From Cristatella mucedo (lineage: Eukaryota > Bryozoa > Phylactolaemata > Cristatellidae): a stretch of 64,000 nt of DNA. Positions 1 to 64,000 of the stretch are shown one piece after another (within the stretch, counting starts at the first letter, position 1; each line of letters starts with the position of its first letter). The notes beneath the pieces are model-generated. The model worked only from the letters and a program-made list of their open reading frames with translations, did no database searches and had not been told where the DNA came from. A program made the translations under genes and the position numbers. The stretch is from the NCBI GenBank assembly GCA_009760855.2, contig WPIO01000022.1, positions 1,067,501 through 1,131,500 on the forward strand, written 5' to 3'.

Positions 1-700
1 GTGGGTGCGACAGCCCCAGTGTGCAGAAAGCAAAATCTACTAATTCGGCACCACGTGTACAGCACAGCAATTGCAAGCAGCATCTTTGGAATTGTGGCTT
101 GTAACATTTCTTTGCACATACTGAAGTGGGATTGCTTCTCGTGTTCTCATATATTTAGCTCCCTTGCACAGCTCAGAATTGTGACTGCTTTTACATTGCA
201 GCTACTTGCAGTGCTCTGTTCACAGGTCTCTTGCTTGCATTTGTATCTACAATCTCATAAGATTTTCTTTGGCTTTCTTAAGCATGCAAGTTGATAAACT
301 TTGTTCATTACCTTACGAGATGGTGCAACTGGAGGAGATCAGAAAAACAACGAAAAGTAGCAAAGTACAAGGATCATGAAGAGGCTGAAGTGCACAGTGA
401 GGCTCGCTGTGCCTCGCTGTGCACTGGGATCCAAGTCCAGCCACCAGGCTGCCCTGTGTGTGACACCTACTTTGTCGAACTCTGTGCTCCGAGCTCCATT
501 TGTCAATCCTCCGATAAAAGCCGGATATATAACAGTCAATTCAGCTAGTGGGTGGCTGGCCAGCAGCCCCGCTGGATCAAATATTGACCACTGATTTTGG
601 GTCTACGTATGAGCGCTCACTACAAGCTCTGATACACGAACGTGGTCCCTAGTCCAAACCGCTCGGATAATAAGTGGATACCTTGAATACAAAGTTGCAG
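1..700. other. Left-edge stretch, no confident gene
   Basis: Mixed-composition sequence with short ORFs in several frames and no recognisable protein. On the minus strand a strong pyrimidine tract and AG precede a 17-nt piece at 312-328; see findings. Confidence 0.4.
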
Positions 701-704
701 CCCT

Positions 705-872
705 GCTCTAGTTTGGCCCAGGGGTTAAGGGGGAGGGGAGCGTGCCTTTTAAGAGTGAAGTCCAGGTGAAGGCATTTGATGACCGAGGTTGCGGGCTCGA
801 GTCCTGTGGTGAATGTGGAGCTATTGGATGGAGATTATATTCTTTTAAGGTGCTTTACGAATGAATTATATA
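705..872 (+). mobile_element. SINE-A copy
   Basis: tRNA-like head TAGTTTGGCCCAGGGGTTAA (box A), box-B-like GGGCTCGAGTCCTG, and the family tail AGATTATATTCTTTTAAGG with GCTTTACGAATGAATTATA. Diverged and carrying an insertion between the boxes. Confidence 0.75.
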
Positions 873-1034
873 TATAATTATATTTTCATGTAAGTGCCCA
901 TGCCAATCAGTAAAGGAGTAATTTTTGCACCTCTTATCCGCAGCACTCGTGTGGAGCTGCTCGTACGGTGCTTATCTGCCATGGGAAAGACACAGTAGCT
1001 AAATAGAGAAATCGAAGGCCAAATCGTTGCTTAG

Positions 1035-1792
1035 CACAAGATGGGTCTTAGCAATGCGAAGGTGGCACGGAAGCTTGGTTCAAGTTTGAGGGATCGGTCA
1101 GGTATAACATGACGTATTTTCAGGGCGGTAGAATGGATGTCCTACTCACTCTCCGGCCGCCGCCCCATGTTCGACGACAAAAAAAGATGACCGTCTGCTA
1201 AAACTGGTTCGAAGAAGAAGAAGAAGAGCTCCGCATCGAGCTCTCTCTCTCTCTCTCTCTCCGAGACCTTAGAAGGAGAGGTGCTGTGCTGCGCCTGCTG
1301 CTTCTGCTATTGTAATTTACACTTGCAGCCTTGGCCATCGGCAAGGCTGCAAGTGTTGATACGGTCCGCGGGAAGCTTACGGAGCCCGGCATTAGCAGAA
1401 GAGTTAGTAAGCCCAAGCCGTTAGCTAACGAGCGACTACAACATTGCCGCCAGTAGTGGGCCCGAAAACACGCCCACTTTACAGCTGCCGACTGGAACAG
1501 TATTCTATGGACCGATGTAAGTGAATTCACGGTCCACGGAGATGGCAAACAGGGGACTTTAGTCAATCGGATGAAAGGTGAATAGTACCACCCGGACTGC
1601 TTGCAATCTACGCCCAAGTAAGGAGGCTGAAGTGTAATTGTTTGGTCTTTTTTTTTAGCTTCCGGCATAGGAACTCGACACCGAATCAACGGGATTATTG
1701 ATAGAAACATGTTCATGGACATCGTCAAAAATGTTGGTATGCCCTGTGCCAGAGCTCTTGTAGGGGAGGACTACGTTTGGCAAATGGGTAAT
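1035..1792 (+). pseudogene. Tc1/mariner-like transposase remnant, 5' part
   Basis: Frames read ATGGGTCTTAGCAATGCGAA (HTH start MGLSNAKVARKLG) and then NSILWTDVSEFTVHGDGKQG, matching the first catalytic Asp region of Tc1 transposases. Later pieces read RNMFMDIVKN and EDYVWQMGNEP, the lead-in to the second Asp motif DNDPKHT. Stops and frame changes are frequent and a CT run sits at about 1238-1262, so it is inactive. A SINE-B follows immediately. Confidence 0.8.
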
Positions 1793-1967
1793 GAGCCGTG
1801 GTGGCACACTAGGTAAGGCGGTCGCTTTCACGACCTCGGTCCCGAGGTCGTGGGTTCGATTCCTGCGGTGGGCGATTCTTTATCGCCACTGCAAGCGGTG
1901 GTGATAGCCGTAAAGGTTCTTCTGTCGCTACACCAAAAGAGGCTGTTTAATCAACTAGGATTTTTTT
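1793..1967 (+). mobile_element. SINE-B copy inserted in the Tc1 remnant
   Basis: Nearly full SINE-B. It has a tRNA-like head with TAGGTAAGGCGGTCGC and GGTCGTGGGTTCGATTCCTG (box B), a core GCGATTCTTTATCGCCACTG, and a tail ending in a T run. The transposase reading resumes right after it. Confidence 0.9.
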
Positions 1968-2045
1968 GATGATCCCAAACATACTGAAGTGCAATGAAGC
2001 AATCCTTGGCCGATTCAGGTGTCCGAGTCCTTAGTTGGCCTTTGA
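1968..2045 (+). pseudogene. Tc1/mariner-like transposase remnant, continuation
   Basis: GATGATCCCAAACATACTGA encodes DDPKHT, the second catalytic Asp motif, picking up the frame left before the SINE. The remaining piece degrades within about 70 bases. Confidence 0.75.
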
Positions 2046-2519
2046 TGATCTTTGTCCACTCACGTCAATACTCAGGAGTCTCCCACTGAGACAGGACAAT
2101 ACTCAGGAGTCTCAACAACCGACAGATGAAGGATGAAGACGAGGCCGAGCTTATGTGGCAGCCGGGCTGTGGTGCGATGGCATCGCAGGCTTTGACGACT
2201 TTTCATGCTCTGACGACTTTTCATCGCGAGCAGGAACAGCTGAGGGCAATACCGATTAGTGTGCATGCACGCGAGTACGCGGCTCCCGATCATCTTACTT
2301 CTAGAAGAGTGCAGTAAAAATGGCTGCACACACAATCTCAACGGCGCCTGTTGTTCAAAACCGCGCCAAGCGGGCACGTTGCTTGGCGGTTGTGTAGGTG
2401 GGACACATGCGCAAGGGAGACAAACCGACGAACGCGTGCCCAAAGTCGTCGGACAGCACAACCACTCGGCTTGCATTGTTGCAGCAGCAATGCCCGGCGC
2501 CGGTGCGGCATGCTCTTAC

Positions 2520-58948
<56,429 letters not shown>

Positions 58949-59597
58949 CTTCCCGCTCGCCCGAGCCGCTCGCCGTGCAAGAAAATCAGCGAGTATTGAT
59001 GCGGCGGCGGCGGTGGCAATGAAGCCGCTCAGGCCCCGGAGGCATGCGCGCGCGCGCCAGCGCACACGGACGGATGCGTTCGCCGAGCAGCCCAGGCCGG
59101 GGCCCGTGACCTCCAGTGCTGACCTATCGAAAGAGCGCGTGCACGCGCGCGCTCGTCCGGCGTCGATCCGCGGCGGCGGTGGGGGGGAGTGGCCTGACGC
59201 GATTTCAGCCGCCCCCGATAAGCGCATTCTTCGCTGTGAGCTCCGCTCGCGACGTGTCGCCGCGCTGAGCGGGTGTCGCCGCGCTCGCAGCGCGGGTGGC
59301 GTCGCCGTCGACAGCCGCCGCTTGCGGTCGCTCGGACTGGCGAGGCGAGCACGCGAGCTCGGAGGGCGGGCGGGCGTTGCGGCGCGCACGCCTTTGCTGC
59401 TGCTGTATCGCGAGCTCCTTTGAATTGCAACGGCTGTAGAGAATATGAAACACATTTCGTATCTGTATCCTCTGGGTGACTAATTAGCCATCTGCTTCTC
59501 TCGTTTAACGCCGCTGGAGGCTGGACACTTTCGCTCGTCAGGTCCTGCGCAAAGACTAAGGGAACTCGTTGGCTACGTCGTGCCGAGATAACTGCCA

Positions 59598-59650
59598 TTC
59601 TCTCTCTCTCTCTCTCTCTTTTTCTCTTTTTCTCTTTCTCTTTCTCTCTA
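59598..59650 (+). repeat. CT/TTTCTC pyrimidine tract
   Basis: CT dinucleotides then CTTTTT/CTCTTT variants, just upstream of the PLCL GC island. Confidence 0.9.
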
Positions 59651-59897
59651 GTCGTGACTCGCAGCCTGTGGCCCGAGTCTCAAAGAAAGAGGCATCCGTT
59701 CCGCTTAGCTATCTCTGCACCCCGGTGAGATTTTTCGGTCCTCTGCGCTACGTGCGCTTACCTGCCCGATTCGCGCTACAGGTCAGAGGTATTACTAACC
59801 AGCAGCCATGAGTGTCTTATTTTGTAATTACGTCTGAAATTAAAGCATGCTACGGGTGTGCTTTTCATGCTTGTCAAAGAATTACGCCTTGCACTTC

Positions 59898-60012
59898 TGC
59901 CCTGGCTTGGTCCAGCGCGGGAATATCCATAATCCACATGAATCCATAGGCAAAGCGCCTGGATAAGGATTCAGTTCTCTTAGGGCGCCAAACGAAAGAA
60001 TTGTACTTTAAT
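59898..60012 (+). mobile_element. SINE-A copy with internal deletion
   Basis: GCCCTGGCTTGGTCCAGCGC head and AGTTCTCTTAGGGCGCCAAA tail; the box B area is missing. Confidence 0.7.
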
Positions 60013-60244
60013 TACATTGGCCCACGCTAGTTTATTCTCGTGCTGCGGGCTGCCTAGCGTCCGGATTGTAAATTTAATCCCTTTGGGTGCTATACCAAGA
60101 CTAATTATTATTATTAGTATGGTTGTTATTGTATACATCATGCGCAGCAACAATAGTTTTGATAATTTAGCAGCCACGTTCTGTAGAGCCATTTATCGCT
60201 ATGCTCTATGCTTTTTACTAGCCCCACTAACCTCCATCGGTCTT

Positions 60245-60375
60245 ACACAGGTTGGCCCTCCCCAGGGATGAGGTGATTGCCTTTCACCGTCGAGGTCGTG
60301 GCTTCGAATCCTGTGGCATATGTGAAACACTTGCGTAGGAATTAAGTTCTCTTATAGCGCGACCCAAAAAACAAA
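60245..60375 (+). mobile_element. SINE-A copy
   Basis: GTCGTGGCTTCGAATCCTGT box B and AATTAAGTTCTCTTATAGCG tail, followed by an A-rich stretch and TA repeats. Confidence 0.75.
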
Positions 60376-60564
60376 AAAATAAATAAATATATATATATAA
60401 ATAAATATATATATCGGTTCGGAAGCCGCGTGGTTCCTGTTCCTGAACCGGGAGTCGTGGGTAGCCCCCTTTGGCCCTGGCAGGGCATTGCTTTACCGGT
60501 TAATGTAAATACTCGTATATTAATATTTTAATATACCAGCTCTACACATATATATCGGGTATAA

Positions 60565-60567
<3 letters not shown>

Positions 60568-60624
<57 letters not shown>
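60568..60624. repeat. TA microsatellite
   Basis: About 57 bp of TA. Confidence 0.96.
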
Positions 60625-60627
<3 letters not shown>

Positions 60628-61440
60628 ATGATGTCATCGGCTTGGTAGATGGCCAGGACCAGAGGCCATCAGTTAGATCAATAAGACGAAACAGGAGTGA
60701 AGTTCCTCTCTCTGAAACTCCTCTTTTGCTTAATTGTGACGGCTCAGTATAACGGACGGTCATGCCGCTGGACAGCCTTAGCAAAGATAACGTTAGCAGC
60801 GGTTCGCTGGTAACTTGGACCAGCTGTCGTTATCGACGAGTCTTTCTTTCAACCAAAATTTATTATTTAATTTCTATGTTAATAGCATGATGCGCTGTGA
60901 ATTCAAATCACCAAACTACCACAAGTATAATGACTCGTACCACATAATAGCCGTGCTTTAAGTCCGGTGGAATTTCTCTCTTACTAGCCATTTCCTTATG
61001 TAGCCTACATGATTGCGTTCAAGTACGGCGTCTTGCCATTAGAGTAAAAATTAAAAAAAAAGCTTAGCTGATTTAACAGCCTCGTTTATATCGCGGCCGA
61101 TGAGCCTTTATGACTACCTCTAGCTAAGGCACATCGAGCGCGCTTACATGTGTACCTTGTCCGTTGCAGAATTCGCCAGAAACCTGAAGTGCTTGCAAAC
61201 ATCGTATACAGATACTGTTACATGTAAGACGTGTTTAATGAGTATCTGTTTGTTGTTTGACAGTAGAGCGCAAAAAATTACGTGCCTATGGACATTTAAA
61301 TGCTTATCGCTTCGGGCTGCTGGTCTCGCACTCTGACGGCGGCGTTAGATGCGTCGGAGGCTTGTAACCTGCATGTTAGTTATGATCGTGCATGCATATG
61401 ATCGCTTCGTTATCATAGTTTAAATCCATTCCTAGACGTA
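60625..61440. other. Upstream flank, little recognised
   Basis: A SINE-B tail fragment in reverse lies at about 61055-61125 (TGATTTAACAGCCTCGTTTA). Otherwise short stop-rich frames. Confidence 0.4.
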
Positions 61441-61441
61441 A

Positions 61442-64000
61442 TTGCTCTTGCTAAGATCCGTGAACTATGAATTAACAAAAGAAAACCGCCCCGGATCCGC
61501 CGCGGGGTGGGGTAGAGAGCTGAGACGCGGCTCGCTTGGCGGGTGCTGCGAGCTAAGTACCCACTCGCTTGGTATTCTTAGCATTGTCTTGAACTACTCA
61601 GCGAGTTCTCCCTCAAGCGTCTGTGTGAGTCTCTCTAACTTGGTGGTCATCAGTCCTGCTGTAGTTACGGCGGCCCAACTTCACGCTTGTCGTTGGAATC
61701 CTCGCTCAATGTGCTATAAACCCCTAATAATAAGTGACCTTATTTCGGAAAAAGGTCTCGAACTTATCGCCTTGACTGAAATGTGACTAAAATCGGTAAA
61801 CTACCCGACAGTAAACGACGCTAATCCAACTAGTTTCTCCTTCTTTCACACCCCTGGATCAATCATGACTGGAGGTGGATTTGCTATTATCACGCACTCG
61901 AAATTTTACTTCAAACCATAAGCAGTACCCTCGAAGCAGTCTCTCGAATCTGTTGTCTTAATTTAACCGGACAACAAGCTACTGATGGTGTCAGTCGTCT
62001 ATCGCCGACCATCGCTACCAAGTCCTCATTTATCTCAGATTTTGCTGATCTTATTTCGATTCTGCGTGCAAGATATCGATCTTTTCTCATTATGGGTGAT
62101 TTCAACGTCCATTTTGATGACGTATCTGATGCCTTCAGCACTGAGTTTCGTGCACTGACTGACTCATTGTCTCTTGTGGCTCATGTGCATGGCACTACCC
62201 CACAGCTATGGTCACACACTTGACCAAAACTTTTCATGCAGCTGCACTTCGTCTTCACTAATCATTACCAAATCCTGCTTCTCTGACAACACGCAGATCT
62301 CATTCAGTCTACAATGCGTGCCCTCCTCCTCATCTAAAATCGCCTGTGAATGGCAAAGCCTCAAGACCCAAGACATCGATGCTGTCTGTGCGAGAATACC
62401 TACTTGGCCTCTGCTGCTCAATCGTCCTTCCGACGTGTCATCATTGGCAGATTGCTGCACCACGACACTAGCTGACATGCTCGACGAGTTTCCACCTCTG
62501 ACTGAGCAGACCGTGCCCTCTTGCCCAGAGGGCCTACGGTTTACCATAGTCATTAAACTAGCTAGATGTAACTAAGCAAAAGCTTGAAAAAACATACACA
62601 AGATCAGGACTGACTGTCTATCTAGACCGCATGTCAAGGACTACTGTAGATAGTACCAATAGATCCTAGCGAAGGCCAAACCTAGCTTCTATAAAAACAT
62701 TGTTATATCACACAGCACAATCCAAAAAGGGTCGACGTGTCGACGATCAATCATCCCGTCAACCGCTCGCAGGTTCGCATCTTACCTAGTTATCATTTTA
62801 ATGATCTAGCTGGTCGCTTCTCTAGCTTCTTTGTCCACAAGATAGACAAGATCAGGTAGTTCATCCATAAGATGGCAGCGTCCCCGCTGGAATGCCGCCC
62901 CTCAATTCCATGCAGCACCTCAATGTCTAAATCAAGAAGGTCACTAGTGACCTAGTCCTGAAGTTCATATCCCAAACAGAGAGCAACTACTCCTCTGGAC
63001 CCTATTCCCACTGTCCTGCTTCTACGATGCGTTGATATGCTGCCGCCATGCATAACTAATATCATAAATATGTCATTACCATCAGGTCATGTCCCAGAAT
63101 CTTTAAAAAAGGTTCTAGCTAGGCTACTACTTAAGAAAGCAACACTAGACTAAGAGAACTTGAGCAACTTCCGCTCAGTCTTCTTCCTACCGTTCGTATT
63201 AAAGACGGTGAAACGAGTCGTGGCAGACGAGCTGAACTCGGGTATTACAATTTCAAAATTTGCTAGTTAGATTCAATCTGATTTTGGAGCTAATCACTCC
63301 AGAGAGTCGGCATTGCTTCGGGTGTACAACGACCTACTTACGAATGCAGACTTAGGTAGAGTGTCTCTGCTTGTTTTGCTCGATCTTTCGGCAGATTTTG
63401 ACACTATCGATCACCAAGTCCTTCTAGAGCGCCTCTCATCTAGCTGGGCATCACTGGCGCTGCTCTGCAATGGTTCAAGTCCTATCTCAGTAGGAGACTC
63501 CACAAGTATTGATGTGAATGGACAAAGATCATCCGAGGAACCTCTGAAATATGGGGCAACTCGGGGATCTGTGCTTGGCCATGTTCTTTTCAGAGTTTTT
63601 AATCTCCCTCTTGCCGCTGTGATTGCCAAGCACAACCTAGGCTTTCACTTCTATGCATATGAAATTCAGTTGTACCCTTGCTTTGATCCCTCAAAGCCCT
63701 ACAGCACGTCAACTTCTCTCAATTCCCTTACTGCATGTATTGATGAGATCCGCACATGGATGACAGCAAACTTTTTTAAGATAAATGTTGATAAAAATAA
63801 CCTAATAGTTTTGGGAAAACCAGGTGTGATTCAGAAATTAGAAAGGCCAACGCTTCTAACCGGTTTTGCCAACATATCTCCTGTTGAATCTGAACGAAAT
63901 CTAGGTGTCAAATTCCAAAGTGTTCTTTCATTAGACGACCAAATCAGCTCTACAGTCAAGTTTACTTACACTCAGCTACGTAACATAGCTGAGATTCGGG
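61442..64000 (+). pseudogene. L2-type LINE, endonuclease and RT N-terminal part, runs off the right edge
   Basis: From about 61690 the frames give WNPRSMCYKPLIISDLI and GLELIALTE (endonuclease start), GGGFAIITHS, SVVYRRP and LIMGDFNVHFDD. RT words follow from about 63070: LPSGHVPESLKKV, LLVLLDLSADFDTIDHQVLL, GSVLGHVLF, and an altered catalytic box YAYE in place of YADD. It ends in LGVKFQSVLSLDDQISSTVK at the window edge. Stops and frameshifts throughout and the damaged active site make it inactive. Confidence 0.93.

Noticed and set aside
1795-1870. A tRNA gene suggested by box A and box B
   Set aside because: It is the head of a multi-copy SINE-B with a conserved non-tRNA body and tail; the other tRNA-like heads in the window are explained the same way.

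Overview
This is animal nuclear DNA at roughly 45% GC. It has spliced genes, many CA, GA and TA microsatellites, tRNA-derived SINEs, L2/CR1-type LINE fragments and a Tc1-like DNA transposon, and no bacterial gene organisation. I infer an invertebrate metazoan but cannot place the phylum.

Nearly the whole window is one gene on the minus strand. Its first recognised exon lies in a GC-rich island at about 58.9 kb and its last visible exon is at about 2.5 kb. The exons are too small for a simple ORF listing to reveal. Read one after another they give 21 coding exons whose splice phases all agree, forming a 975-codon open frame with no stop. The domain order is N-terminal KKTVSF motif, PH domain, EF-hands, PLC X half-barrel, linker, PLC Y half-barrel, C2 domain and helical tail. 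This order, with family-specific motifs, identifies a phospholipase C-related inactive protein (PRIP, vertebrate PLCL1/PLCL2). The last 100 or so residues expected for the family were not found and probably lie left of base 1.

Three features of this gene stand out. Both catalytic histidines of the PLC X domain are replaced, while most calcium ligands remain. One 214-bp intron is a textbook U12-type AT-AC intron. The PP1-docking KKTVSF motif survives in an otherwise diverged N-terminus.

The introns are filled with repeats. There are two main tRNA-SINE families, here called A and B; SINE-A shares its 3' tail with the local L2 LINEs. There are many 5'-truncated L2 copies, a three-copy 260-bp dispersed repeat, a diverged satellite of about 168-bp units at 10.7-12.8 kb, an exact 230-bp tandem duplication at 18.05-18.51 kb, and long GA or CA tracts. 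At 1.0-2.05 kb a broken Tc1-like transposase is split by a SINE-B. Upstream of the gene (59.9-64 kb) lie more SINEs and the 5' part of a broken L2 element that runs off the right edge. I saw no convincing second host gene, no functional tRNA or rRNA gene and no CRISPR array.
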